Below, piece after piece: positions 18,010 through 26,917 of a DNA stretch of 64,000 nt; positions within the stretch are counted from its first letter, which is position 1; every line of letters begins with the position of its first letter. The position numbers and the translations under genes are program-made. The notes beneath the pieces are model-generated. The model did not search any database and was not told the origin of the DNA. It saw only the letters and a program-made list of their open reading frames with translations. The stretch spans positions 124,001 through 188,000 of the forward strand of contig CBDDLH010000012.1 of NCBI GenBank assembly GCA_965230565.1. Reading direction: 5' to 3'. The stretch comes from BCD1 sp965230565. Its GTDB lineage: Bacteria > Bacteroidota > Bacteroidia > Chitinophagales > Saprospiraceae.

Positions 18010-19311
18010 TTAGACAACCTCCCTTGATCTTTTCTGATGCCGATCGAGCGCAAAGGATAACGCCCCCGCTACCAGATTAACCAACCCTAGCATACTCTCG
18101 TATGGTTTTACATAAAAAAGATAAACAAGCGCCCATATGCTGAACACTAAAAATATGATCTGCAACCATGGATATGCGGGACTTTTATACCCTTCTTTGC
18201 CCAAACCTTTAACTCTAGCTACGATTACACCTGCAACGGTTAATGTGGTAAACAATTGTAAAATAAACCCGCTATAAGTAAGAATCTGCTCAAAGGAACT
18301 GGTCACAACCATGAGAATACTGATGAATGCCTGCAACCAGATGGCACGAACCGGAATTCCAGACTTATTATCCTTCGCAAAATACTGCCAGATCATGTAT
18401 TTATCCGCCATTGCACGGGTAACCCTTGGACCCACCCAGATCATGGCACTGATATTGGCCACCAGCATCAAAGCAATAAGTCCTCCGACAACACTTCCTC
18501 CGCCATTACCAAACATTTTCTCCGCAACGATCTGCCCTATTTCGATTTTCCCGGCAAGCCCGGAAAAGGGCACCTGGTTCAAAAAAGCCATTTGTAAAAA
18601 TATAAACAGAATGCTCACCAGTAAGGTGCCGCCAATTAACGCAAGTGGCAGGTTGCGTTTAGGACTGTCGATTTCATCAACGATATAGGCCGCTGCATTC
18701 CAACCGGAAAAAGCATGCATCACATACACCAGTGCTACCGCATAGGCGGGGCTAAAAACCTCCACCTTCCAGGTGCTGGTAAAGTCAAAAGCATTGCCAT
18801 CCGATGTAAGGAAAAAACCGCTGAAAACTAAAAAAGCGATAAAGAGGATTTTTAACAGGGTAAATATGTTTTGAAAAAAACTACTCTGACGGATGCTGAA
18901 GGAGTGAACCAGTGACAGCAATATGATAGACGAAAGAGCTATCCACAAACTCGAAACCGGCAGCATGTGTTTCAAATAGGCCCCCATCGCCATAGCAGAT
19001 AGAGCAATCGATGTGGCAAAACCAACGGTAAGGGAAACCCATCCGGAAAGATACCCCAGGAAAGGATGGTATATTTTTGAAAGAAAGTGATACTCCCCTC
19101 CGGATTTTGGGAACTTGGTTCCAAGCTCTGCATAACTGAACGCCCCCAACAAAGCGATAACGCCACCAATGACCCAAAGGGAAAGAATGGTCCAGGTATT
19201 ACTCAACATATCCAACTGAAGGCCAAGGGTGGTAAACACACCTATGCCTATCATATTGGCTACCACAATGGCTGCGGCACTGATCCAACCTATCTTTTTC
19301 TTCGGACTCAT
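18010..19311 (-). CDS. APC-superfamily amino acid permease
   Basis: 433 residues with about 12 membrane helices. The first helix carries the APC substrate-binding signature (ANMIGIGVFTTLG, the GIGVF motif), and helix 6 region FSGWNAAAYIVDEIDSPKRNLPLAL is typical of LAT/APC-type exchangers. Substrate is unknown; the family moves neutral or cationic amino acids or polyamines across the inner membrane. Upstream on the minus strand, TATCTTTA (19378-19385) resembles a -7 box. It stands alone, followed on its 5' side by the large hairpin element. Confidence 0.85.
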   Translation of the reverse strand: MSPKKKIGWISAAAIVVANMIGIGVFTTLGLQLDMLSNTWTILSLWVIGGVIALLGAFSYAELGTKFPKSGGEYHFLSKIYHPFLGYLSGWVSLTVGFATSIALSAMAMGAYLKHMLPVSSLWIALSSIILLSLVHSFSIRQSSFFQNIFTLLKILFIAFLVFSGFFLTSDGNAFDFTSTWKVEVFSPAYAVALVYVMHAFSGWNAAAYIVDEIDSPKRNLPLALIGGTLLVSILFIFLQMAFLNQVPFSGLAGKIEIGQIVAEKMFGNGGGSVVGGLIALMLVANISAMIWVGPRVTRAMADKYMIWQYFAKDNKSGIPVRAIWLQAFISILMVVTSSFEQILTYSGFILQLFTTLTVAGVIVARVKGLGKEGYKSPAYPWLQIIFLVFSIWALVYLFYVKPYESMLGLVNLVAGALSFALDRHQKRSREVV

Positions 19312-19509
19312 AGATTGTTTAACATTGCTCTGTTGTCCCCTTCCAACGTTGTAAATCTACAAGTAATTTGAAGTACTTAAAGATAAGGTAGCATTCTTAA
19401 CGAAAGTATAACACTTTAAAGGATTGGAAGGAGAGAATTGCGGGAAAAGGTTAAGGCACCGGTAGAGGAGAAGCGACAGTTAATTGGTAATATATCTTTG
19501 AAAATTCAT

Positions 19510-19759
19510 ATTAAGTACCTATGGCACTTTTTTGTCTCGTTTCGGGCTTGCCTGGCACTTTGTGCCAGGTTGTCTCATTTCGGGCTTGCCTGGCACTTTG
19601 TGCCAGGTTGCCGATATGAAGCCCCGATGGGGCTCAGGTTAGCTTAATTTCTAGAATAAGGAATTAAGCCTCAAAGTCGCATCGCGACTTAATATCCTCA
19701 CATGGTACTAAGTGCCATGTAAGGAGACTAAAACAAGACAAGTGCCGTAGGTACTTAAT
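19510..19759. mobile_element. Multi-hairpin element with 20-bp inverted ends (MITE- or REP-like, or structured RNA)
   Basis: The ends ATTAAGTACCTATGGCACTT (19510-19529) and 19740-19759 are inverted repeats with one mismatch that is G-U compatible. Inside are five triloop hairpins: CCTGGCAC-TTT (19551-19569 and again 19589-19607), GCCCC-GAT (19621-19633), AAGTCGC-ATC (19674-19690) and ACATGGTAC-TAA (19700-19720, one G-U). A sixth stem, GCTTAATT (19642-19649/1962-equivalent 19662-19669), has a 12-nt loop. No open reading frame of note is inside. It fills nearly all of the 456-bp gap 19312-19767. Whether it is a non-autonomous mobile element or an RNA is undecided. Confidence 0.55.
19533..19608. 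repeat. Tandem 38-bp repeat, two copies
   Basis: 19533-19570 and 19571-19608 are directly adjacent copies differing at one base (G/A at the eighth-ninth boundary, TGTCTCGT versus TGTCTCAT). Each copy contains the 8-bp triloop hairpin CCTGGCAC-TTT-GTGCCAGG. Confidence 0.9.
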
Positions 19760-19767
19760 GTTATATC

Positions 19768-21864
19768 CTACTCAACGCCCATCTCATCCAACAAGCGTTC
19801 TGCGCGATAAATGTATCTGAGCGCCGCTACAATACCTCCGGCGTGTACGGAAACAGCTCTGTTCACCTTTTCATCGTAGATGAAGTTTCCAGGCAGAGAT
19901 TCGATGTTTCCATCGAAGATCAATCCTACCACTTCTCCTTTTTTGTTGATGATCGGACTTCCTGAATTACCCCCTATGATATCATTAGTAGAAATGAAGT
20001 TCAAAGGAGTCTCCAGAAGTTCCTTTGGAGGATTATTCCATTTTTCCGGCAATGCCCATGGAAAAGTATTATCAAAACTTTGGTTACGATCGTACATTCC
20101 GTAATATGAAGTCTTAATTGGAGCTTTAGTTCCGTTGTAGTCGTATGATTTCACAACACCATCCGCAAGACGAAGCGTGAATGTGGCATCTGGTGGAATG
20201 TCCAGGCCATAGATAGAAAACACCTCATTGGAGATCTGTCCGGCGAGTGCATTCCTCATTGCAGAAGTACTTCTAAAGGCTTGTGCAGCTGCCTGATATT
20301 TTGGTACAAACAACTGCCCCATTTGAATGATCGGGTCTTTGGACTTTTTAAGTTTCTTCGCTTTTTTACCCAACAGTTTTTCCATTTTTTTACCGTCTGC
20401 AAAAACTGTTTTAGCCAGGATTTCCTTAGCTGCAACTTCCGGTGTTCTTCCTTTCAGGATCTCCTGAACGTAGTCATCATCAGCCTTGGCATATTTTTTC
20501 AATTCAGTCAACAAGGTAGACAAATACAGTTCCTGATATGGCCCACTCAAACTCTCCGCCAAACCTTCAACCTGTCCTTTTGCTGCCTCAAGATCAGCTT
20601 CACTGGCTCCTTCTTGACTTTTCAGATCGATGTAATTATAAGTAGCATAGGCCAATTGAAGCGCTGATCCGCCAAAAGGAGAATTTGCCAAAAAGCGATT
20701 CTCGGAAGAATGCCCTTCCAGTGGTTTGTAGGCATCAGCAAGTTGCTTCCAGTAATCATTGCCGGAAGCAGCGGCCTTTGATTTTTCACGCACCGTATTT
20801 TCCATGGCCTGCTTCTTACCCATCAGATATGGATCATACATTCCTTCAACAATACCTCCGATAGCTTTTACACTATTGGAAAAATTAAAGATCATTTCCT
20901 GGCGGCCGTGTGAGTATTCATCTTCCTGCTGAGTTTCCATGATTTTCATTCTGTTTGACAACCATTCCAACAGCATTTTATATCGATAATCGCGATCAAA
21001 CTCTAATTGAGCCATCGTTCTGTAACGCTCAGTGCTTGCAGGGTTTCCAACAACAAAAACAGGTTCACCTGCTTTTACACCATCAACATTAAATTCAAAG
21101 TGAAAATCTTCCGTATTCAGTGGTTTTCCGTCTTCATATACTCTCCACAATGTACAATCCAGGTTGTAACGCGGGTAGGTAAAGTTATCGTAGTCACCGC
21201 CGAAAAATCCGAGCTGGAGTTCAGGGATCAGCACTAAACGAACATCGTTGTAACGCTTATAGCCATAAAGGGAGAATCTTCCCCCGCTATAGTAATTCAC
21301 ATATTCCACTTCCAGTCCTTCCCATCCTCCTTTTTTACTGTATTCCTGAACCAGAGATTGTAATTTTTCCTGGCGCATTTTGACCGCTTCTTCGTCATTG
21401 GAGGCTTTGGCTTCTGCCACTTTTACAGATTCGGTTACATCAACGATTTTAACGAGCTGCTTTACAAAAACGCCTTCCGCTTTGCGCTCCTCATTCATCG
21501 TGGTGGCGTAAAATCCGTTTTTGTCAAAATCCTCTCCTTCACGCATCACTTTACCCACTTCCCCACGAGAACAGTGGTGATTGGTCATCACCAATCCGTT
21601 GGCGGAAATAAATGAAGCTGAGCAATAAGAAGAAAATCTGAGAGAAGACATGCGAACATGTTCGAGCCACTGCTCATCCGGACGGAACCCATAAGTTTTT
21701 TCGAAATAATCCAGGGGCGCATATTCGAAGGTCCACATTTTACCATAATCGAATCGACTTGGTTCTACTTCAGTGTTGTATTCGACTTTTTGAGAAAAAG
21801 CCAATACTGCGACAAGCATTAACAATGTGCTCATCATTACTTTTAGGGAGGCGTTAAATTTCAT
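19768..21864 (-). CDS. S46 family dipeptidyl peptidase, DPP7-type
   Basis: 698 residues with a signal peptide (about 1-25), so periplasmic. S46 peptidases remove dipeptides from peptide N-termini and feed peptide catabolism. The catalytic His lies in TNHHC (residues 96-97) and the nucleophile in GGNSGSP (S634), with the chymotrypsin-like double barrel split by a helical domain. In P. gingivalis DPP11 the residue 18 positions after the serine is Arg and selects acidic P1; here the equivalent residue is G652 in IFDGN, as in DPP7, which predicts hydrophobic P1 preference (inference). Length is normal. It complements the S9B DPP4 at 40935. Confidence 0.93.
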   Translation of the reverse strand: MKFNASLKVMMSTLLMLVAVLAFSQKVEYNTEVEPSRFDYGKMWTFEYAPLDYFEKTYGFRPDEQWLEHVRMSSLRFSSYCSASFISANGLVMTNHHCSRGEVGKVMREGEDFDKNGFYATTMNEERKAEGVFVKQLVKIVDVTESVKVAEAKASNDEEAVKMRQEKLQSLVQEYSKKGGWEGLEVEYVNYYSGGRFSLYGYKRYNDVRLVLIPELQLGFFGGDYDNFTYPRYNLDCTLWRVYEDGKPLNTEDFHFEFNVDGVKAGEPVFVVGNPASTERYRTMAQLEFDRDYRYKMLLEWLSNRMKIMETQQEDEYSHGRQEMIFNFSNSVKAIGGIVEGMYDPYLMGKKQAMENTVREKSKAAASGNDYWKQLADAYKPLEGHSSENRFLANSPFGGSALQLAYATYNYIDLKSQEGASEADLEAAKGQVEGLAESLSGPYQELYLSTLLTELKKYAKADDDYVQEILKGRTPEVAAKEILAKTVFADGKKMEKLLGKKAKKLKKSKDPIIQMGQLFVPKYQAAAQAFRSTSAMRNALAGQISNEVFSIYGLDIPPDATFTLRLADGVVKSYDYNGTKAPIKTSYYGMYDRNQSFDNTFPWALPEKWNNPPKELLETPLNFISTNDIIGGNSGSPIINKKGEVVGLIFDGNIESLPGNFIYDEKVNRAVSVHAGGIVAALRYIYRAERLLDEMGVE

Positions 21865-21919
21865 AATTGTGTCTTATTTTAGGTACAGATAATTTTTTTG
21901 GTTTGCTTAATTCGCTTGA

Positions 21920-22132
21920 TCAGCTTTCTACAGAAGTGATATCAAACCCTGCATCTTCCACCGCTTCCACAATGGCTTCGATATCAAAATCTCCTTCTAC
22001 CGTAAGGATCTTATCCGGATTATCGGTATCAACTTCCCAGTTTTGGATTCCATCAACGTCATTGATGAATCCCGTAACGCTGCGAATGCAATTATTGCAA
22101 TTGATATTAGTTTTGAATTGTGACTTTTTCAT
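21920..22132 (-). CDS. HMA-domain metal-binding protein (CopZ-like)
   Basis: 70 residues forming a single heavy-metal-associated ferredoxin-like domain. The metal site is the CxxC of INCNNC near residues 12-15, followed by the usual VDGIQNWEVD and VEAVEDAGFDI segments. It has no signal peptide, so it would act as a cytoplasmic copper (or other soft metal) chaperone. There is no P-type ATPase next to it in the window. It lies 26 bp downstream of truA on the same strand. Confidence 0.82.
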   Translation of the reverse strand: MKKSQFKTNINCNNCIRSVTGFINDVDGIQNWEVDTDNPDKILTVEGDFDIEAIVEAVEDAGFDITSVES

Positions 22133-22158
22133 AGTTTTCCAATGCTGCTATTCAATTA

Positions 22159-22899
22159 TTAAAATGGATATTTAATGCCCGTGAGATATAACCCCTGCGG
22201 GGGAACACTCAGGCTTTTTTTCAACAATGTCTGTGTCTTTAAAGCGTTATCAACTTCCTCTAAGGTCACTTTGCCCAACCCCACGTTAACACACATACCA
22301 ACGATCAGTCGAACCATGCCTCGCAAAAACCTGTTGGCAGTGATATAAAAAACGTATTGATTCTTTGATTCATCCACTACCCATTCTGCGCGTTTGAGCT
22401 GGCATTGCATCGTCTTTACGTCGGTATTGCTCTTACAAAAGGTGTAAAAATGATCATAATTTTCCAAAAGAGCCGCCGCCTGTTGCATTTTTTCCAAAGC
22501 CGGTTTTTCCGAATAGGGAAAGTGCCATACTAAATCGGTTGAAAAAGGGTCTTTTTCAAATCCAAGATAGTATTCATAACTTCTTTCATAGGCATCGAAG
22601 CGTGCATGTGCTTCCTCCTCAACTGGAAAAATTCGTTTGATGGAAATATCTGACGGCAGGAGTTTATTGAGGCGATGGGTTAGATTTGAGGGAACCTCCT
22701 CTTTATGGTCAAAGTGCAGAAAATACTGTTTGGCATGAACTCCGGTGTCGGTTCGGCCACACCCGGTTATGCTTGTCTCTGATCTTAAAATGGTGGAAAA
22801 AGCGGACTCCAAAGTTTCCTGGATGCTGACCTGCTCTGGCTGGCGTTGCCAACCGAAATAATGTGTGCCTCTGTATGACAGTTCAGCAAAATATCTCAT
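22159..22899 (-). CDS. truA: tRNA pseudouridine(38-40) synthase
   Basis: 246 residues, normal length. TruA isomerises uridines 38-40 in the anticodon stem of many tRNAs. The N-terminal YRGTHYFGWQRQP motif and the catalytic loop GCGRTDTGVHA with its invariant Asp are present, along with FLRGMVRLIVGMCVNVG near the C-terminus. It follows clpX by 73 bp on the minus strand and may be cotranscribed with it and with the HMA gene. Confidence 0.95.
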   Translation of the reverse strand: MRYFAELSYRGTHYFGWQRQPEQVSIQETLESAFSTILRSETSITGCGRTDTGVHAKQYFLHFDHKEEVPSNLTHRLNKLLPSDISIKRIFPVEEEAHARFDAYERSYEYYLGFEKDPFSTDLVWHFPYSEKPALEKMQQAAALLENYDHFYTFCKSNTDVKTMQCQLKRAEWVVDESKNQYVFYITANRFLRGMVRLIVGMCVNVGLGKVTLEEVDNALKTQTLLKKSLSVPPQGLYLTGIKYPF

Positions 22900-22972
22900 T
22901 GCTCAAAAGTTAAGTCAACCATCAGGTCTGGTTAGAAGGTTGACTTTTGAAATTTGTTCATTCACCGAAGGT

Positions 22973-24232
22973 TTACGCCGCCTTCAGTTTATTGAGTTTG
23001 GATTTGCTCAGTTTTTCTTCTGCGTATTCCAGCGTTATTTCAAATGCGGTGACGTCCTTTTGAGAAGGAAGTTCATACATGGCATCCGTCATAATGGCTT
23101 CGCAGATGGAGCGCAATCCTCTGGCTCCCAGGTTGTATTCCAAAGCTTTACTGGCAATGAACTCCAAAGCCTCTTCCGTAAAGGTAAGATTTATATCTTC
23201 CAAATGGAAAAGCTTGGTGTATTGTTTCACCAGCGAATTCTTTGGTTCGCTCAGGATCTTTTTCAAGGTTGCCTGACTGAGTGTTTCGAGGTAAGTCAGT
23301 ACCGGCAGACGACCGATCAGCTCCGGAATAAGTCCGTATTGCTTGAGGTCCTGATGAGTGATATACTGAAGCAGGTTGTCCAGATCGATATCGTCTCCGT
23401 CTACGTCTTTTTTAAAGCCAATGACCTGAGTGTTAATCCGGCGGGCAATGTTTTTTTCAATGCCATCGAAGGCTCCACCACAAATAAACAGTATATTTTC
23501 GGTATTGACTTTTACCAATTTCTGTTCCGGGTGTTTTCTTCCTCCCTGAGGCGGTACATTGACATCCGTACCCTCCAGCATTTTCAACATGGCCTGCTGA
23601 ACTCCTTCCCCGGACACATCGCGTGTAATGGAAGGATTGTCACTCTTGCGAGCGATCTTATCTATTTCATCAATATAAACGATACCTTTTTCTGCCGCGG
23701 ATACATCGTATTCACATACCTGGAGCAAACGACTCAGGATGCTCTCCACATCTTCCCCTACATATCCGGCTTCCGTAAAAACTGTTGCATCGACAATGGC
23801 AAAAGGAACATTCAGGTATTTGGCGATGGTTTTAGCCAGTAAGGTTTTTCCAGTTCCTGTACGACCAACAAAGAGGATGTTGGATTTTTCAATTTCAATA
23901 TCGTCCGGCTGGCTGGCATATCGCAGGCGCTTATAGTGGTTATAAACCGCAACAGACAACACTTTTTTTGCATCGTTCTGCCCAATTACATATTGATCCA
24001 GGTGTTCTTTAATATCCTGGGGAGTAACAGAACTGGGAAGAAAATAGCTGTGCTTGGCTTTTTCGGTTTCTTTCTCCTTTCTGCCTCCATAGAGCTCATC
24101 CTGAATGATATCATTGGCCTGCTCAACGCAAAGCTCACAAATGTGTCCTTCAATCCCGGCTATGAGTATCAAAGACTCACTTTTATCCCTTCCGCAAAAT
24201 GAACATTTTATCTTTTCCTTGGTACGTGCCAT
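22973..24232 (-). CDS. clpX: ATP-dependent Clp protease ATP-binding subunit ClpX
   Basis: 419 residues. ClpX is the AAA+ unfoldase that feeds substrates to ClpP. The N-terminal zinc-binding domain has C10, C13, C32 and C35 (CSFCGRDK...HICELC). Walker A is GRTGTGKT rather than the commoner GPTGSGKT, Walker B is VYIDEIDKIAR, and the pore-loop GYVGEDVESIL, the IGF-type ClpP-contact loop (QVIGFKKDV) and the sensor-2 region GARGLRSICE are present. It lies downstream of tig and clpP in the classical order. Confidence 0.97.
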   Translation of the reverse strand: MARTKEKIKCSFCGRDKSESLILIAGIEGHICELCVEQANDIIQDELYGGRKEKETEKAKHSYFLPSSVTPQDIKEHLDQYVIGQNDAKKVLSVAVYNHYKRLRYASQPDDIEIEKSNILFVGRTGTGKTLLAKTIAKYLNVPFAIVDATVFTEAGYVGEDVESILSRLLQVCEYDVSAAEKGIVYIDEIDKIARKSDNPSITRDVSGEGVQQAMLKMLEGTDVNVPPQGGRKHPEQKLVKVNTENILFICGGAFDGIEKNIARRINTQVIGFKKDVDGDDIDLDNLLQYITHQDLKQYGLIPELIGRLPVLTYLETLSQATLKKILSEPKNSLVKQYTKLFHLEDINLTFTEEALEFIASKALEYNLGARGLRSICEAIMTDAMYELPSQKDVTAFEITLEYAEEKLSKSKLNKLKAA

Positions 24233-24259
24233 AAGATCCTGCGTTTGATATTGAAAAGA

Positions 24260-24318
24260 ATAGGATTAACCTTAACATTAAAAGTTAATCCTATCAGGGT
24301 GTCAAATCAAATTTGACA
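24260..24318 (-). other. Two hairpins in the clpP-clpX intercistronic gap
   Basis: ATAGGATTAAC (24260-24270) pairs with 24284-24294 across a 13-nt loop. Next to it TGTCAAAT (24300-24307) pairs with 24311-24318 around the triloop CAA. They may process or attenuate the message between clpP and clpX, or end part of it. Confidence 0.5.
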
Positions 24319-24325
24319 GATAAAT

Positions 24326-25024
24326 TTATTTTTGACTTTCTCTGAGGAGCACTTCGTCTACCAAGCCATAATCTTTGGCTTCGGTGGCAGTCATCCAATT
24401 GTCTCTGTCGCAATCTTCTTCGATCTTATCGTAAGGCTGACCGGTGTGGTTAGCAAGAATATCGTAGAGTTCTTTTTGTTGTTCCTTGATCAGTTTATAG
24501 TAGATCTCCATTTCAGTAACCTGACCCTGCATTCCTCCAAGTGGTTGGTGGATCATTACACGGCTATGTGGCAGACAAGAACGCTTACCTTTTTCACCGG
24601 CTGCAAGTAAGACGGCTCCCATAGAAGCTGCCAGACCAACGCAGATGGTCGCTACATCCGGAGAAACATACTGCATAGTATCATACATACCGAGTCCGGC
24701 GATCACAGAACCTCCGGGGCTATTGATGAACATCTGAATATCCCTTTTAGGGTCTGTAGATTCCAAAAACAGTAATTGTGCCTGAATAACATTCGCAACA
24801 TAATCATTCACAGGTACCCCCATGAAGATAATGCGGTCCATCATCATTCTTGAGAAAACATCAAGTCCGACAATATTCATTTGTCTTTCCTCAATAACGT
24901 TTGGAGTGAACGCCTGAATATTCGGGAAAGTACCCATAGTTTTTTGTGCGTACTTTTCGAGGTGCATGCTACTCATACCGAGATGGCCGGTAGCGTATTT
25001 CATAAATTCGTCCTTTTGGAACAT
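24326..25024 (-). CDS. clpP: ATP-dependent Clp protease proteolytic subunit
   Basis: 232 residues, S14 serine protease. The catalytic serine is S134 in LAASMGA, the histidine H159 in MIHQPLGG, and an aspartate follows in the C-terminal region (DCDRDNWMTATEAKDYGLVD). Substrate-binding loop NSPGGSVIAGLGMYD is intact. The ~30-residue N-terminal stretch before EERQMNIVG is longer than in E. coli but usual in Bacteroidota, so an internal Met could be the true start. It lies 105 bp after tig and 93 bp before clpX. Confidence 0.96.
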   Translation of the reverse strand: MFQKDEFMKYATGHLGMSSMHLEKYAQKTMGTFPNIQAFTPNVIEERQMNIVGLDVFSRMMMDRIIFMGVPVNDYVANVIQAQLLFLESTDPKRDIQMFINSPGGSVIAGLGMYDTMQYVSPDVATICVGLAASMGAVLLAAGEKGKRSCLPHSRVMIHQPLGGMQGQVTEMEIYYKLIKEQQKELYDILANHTGQPYDKIEEDCDRDNWMTATEAKDYGLVDEVLLRESQK

Positions 25025-25129
25025 ATCCTTTTGGGTTTAAAATTTGGTCAAAAAATTCCTGTAAAGGAATGTGAACAGCTATTAAACATATTCAAAGGGA
25101 AAGGGTTTAGTGCCAAAGCACCTTACCGG

Positions 25130-26503
25130 TTATTTTTGTGCTTTTTCCCTTGCTTTCTCAATAATGTCATCCATTTTTTCTGTAGTAACCTCCTTTTCGT
25201 TATAGCTGAATTTGGTTTCCAGAATATCATAGAGCTTATTAGAGATTATCTCTTCCTGGATCTGACGCAGACTGTTTTGGTCATTCAACATTCTGTCTGT
25301 CATATCTTTCATCATATCCGGAGGCAGTGGCGTCCCGCCGAAATACCCCATGATTTTACCCTGGGCATTGGCTACGATCTCCTCTGAAGTAATCTGGATA
25401 TCATTTTCTCTTACGATTTTACCTTTGATGATATCCCATTTGAGGTTTTCTTTAAAGGCGTCAAACTCCCCGTCGAGCTGTTCCTCCGTCAATTCCTCAT
25501 TGGACATCAACAACCATCTTCTTAGGAAAGCTTCGGGCAATTCCATCTCATTTTTATCCATGAGATGATCCTGGAAATCTCTGAACAACAATGCTTCAGA
25601 GTGATTTTTATAATGATTCAGTACAGGCTCTTTGAACTTTTCGGTCGCTTCCTTTTCATCAGCCACCACATTTTCTCCGAAGTATTTATTAAAGAATTCT
25701 TCGTTAAACTCCATTGGAGTGATGCGTGTAACTTCATCAACGGTCAGTTCAAAATCCTTTCCAACCTCGGCGTTTTCATCTTCAATATTCAGGAAATATT
25801 TTTTGACCTGAGCTTCTTCAAGGCCCTCTTCCAAATCGAAAATATTTACTTTGAAGGCATCTCCGGCCTTTTTGGTAAGCATTTGCTTTTTAGCCTTTTT
25901 GGTAAGCTTATCAACAAGCACCGTAAATTGGTTGGAAAGTCCGTCTTCCTTTACTTTTTTACCATCAAGCTCTCTTACGGTCACTTTTAGAGAATCATTT
26001 TCCTGGATATCCTCGGTAACAATTTCACGTTCTCCCAATTGCTTCAGCGCATTATCAATATCACCTTGCACCTTCTTGTCTGATACAGTCGGTACATATC
26101 TGGTGAATTTTTTATTCTTGTTGAATCCTTTGATCTCCAGGTCCGGAGCAAGTCCAAGGTCGAATTTAAAAACCATATCGTCCATGCTCTTCACATCAAT
26201 GGAAACTTCAGGAGTATCTTCGCTTGGAATGGGCTGACCGAGAATGGCTAATTTTTCTTCTTTAAGGAAGGTATCCAGTTCGTTATTGAGGATATCGTAT
26301 ACGATGTTGGACAATACTGAATTACCATACATTTTTTTCAGGACACTCAGGGGAGTTTTCCCCTTACGGAAACCTTTCATACTGGCCTGTTGCCTGTATT
26401 TTTTAAGTTCTTCAATAAACTTAGATTCGTAATCCTTCTTTTCAATGGTTACCGTTAGCTCGGCATTTAAATTGTCAACGTCTGTTCTGACAACTTGTGG
26501 CAT
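25130..26503 (-). CDS. tig: Trigger factor (ribosome-associated chaperone)
   Basis: 457 residues from the ATG at 26503. An in-frame extension to 26563 exists, but those 20 codons read through the tRNA-Leu gene and are not protein. Trigger factor binds the ribosome exit tunnel and shields nascent chains. The N-terminal domain contains the ribosome-contact loop in a form seen in Bacteroidota (KGFRKGKTPLSVLKKMYG, equivalent to GFRxGKxP). The middle FKBP-like domain is present but divergent and the C-terminal helical arms are recognisable. It is the first protein gene of the tig-clpP-clpX set. Confidence 0.93.
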   Translation of the reverse strand: MPQVVRTDVDNLNAELTVTIEKKDYESKFIEELKKYRQQASMKGFRKGKTPLSVLKKMYGNSVLSNIVYDILNNELDTFLKEEKLAILGQPIPSEDTPEVSIDVKSMDDMVFKFDLGLAPDLEIKGFNKNKKFTRYVPTVSDKKVQGDIDNALKQLGEREIVTEDIQENDSLKVTVRELDGKKVKEDGLSNQFTVLVDKLTKKAKKQMLTKKAGDAFKVNIFDLEEGLEEAQVKKYFLNIEDENAEVGKDFELTVDEVTRITPMEFNEEFFNKYFGENVVADEKEATEKFKEPVLNHYKNHSEALLFRDFQDHLMDKNEMELPEAFLRRWLLMSNEELTEEQLDGEFDAFKENLKWDIIKGKIVRENDIQITSEEIVANAQGKIMGYFGGTPLPPDMMKDMTDRMLNDQNSLRQIQEEIISNKLYDILETKFSYNEKEVTTEKMDDIIEKAREKAQK

Positions 26504-26524
26504 ATGATTAAACTTTTTTGTAAG

Positions 26525-26606
26525 TGCGGGTGGAGGGACTCGAACCCCCACGCCTTGCGGCACTAGATCCTAAGTCTAGCGCGTCTACCAATTCCGCCAC
26601 ACCCGC
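26525..26606 (-). tRNA. tRNA-Leu (anticodon UAG)
   Basis: Read on the minus strand, the 82-nt gene starts GCGGGTG and ends CACCCGC plus discriminator A, giving a 7-bp acceptor stem. The anticodon arm is CTAGA-CTTAGGA-TCTAG, which places TAG at positions 34-36. The D-loop (TGGTAGACGCG) and T-loop (GTTCGAGTC) are canonical, and the long variable arm fits class II Leu. CCA is not encoded. It lies 21 bp upstream of the tig start codon. Confidence 0.95.
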
Positions 26607-26917
26607 AAAACGACATTGAACTCTTAGTATTTCATGTCTGTTATTATTTCAGAAGAACACCATTTCTCAAACGGCATTTTGCATACATTTATGACTCATT
26701 CTGAAAAGCCGTGCAAAGATAAAATCTTTTTTCAAAAAAAACACTCAGGCTCAGATTATTACGAAATGTTTAGGTTAATAGTTCAATTTTAGTTCCATAG
26801 GGGTGAAAATTTGCTTAATTTTCCCGATTTTTAACTTCTATTTCTAAAAAGAGAATCAAAAAAGCAACATTTTAGATATTAACCACATAAAATTAAGTTG
26901 AAAAAACAGCAAGTAAG
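26607..26917. other. Divergent intergenic region between tRNA-Leu and rel
   Basis: 311 bp of AT-rich DNA with no gene. It must hold the promoters for the tRNA-tig group on the minus strand and for rel on the plus strand. Confidence 0.6.
26714..26721 (-). promoter_or_regulatory. Possible -7 box for the tRNA-Leu/tig transcript
   Basis: On the minus strand TATCTTTG matches TAnnTTTG about 108 bp before the tRNA. No -33 element at proper spacing was found, so confidence is low. Confidence 0.3.

Noticed and set aside
19533..19608. Tandem 38-bp repeat as a CRISPR array
   Set aside because: Only two copies, no unique spacers between them and no cas genes in the window.
26504..26563. Twenty-codon N-terminal extension of trigger factor
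   Set aside because: The extension is the translation of the tRNA-Leu 3' half; the conserved protein begins at the ATG at 26503.
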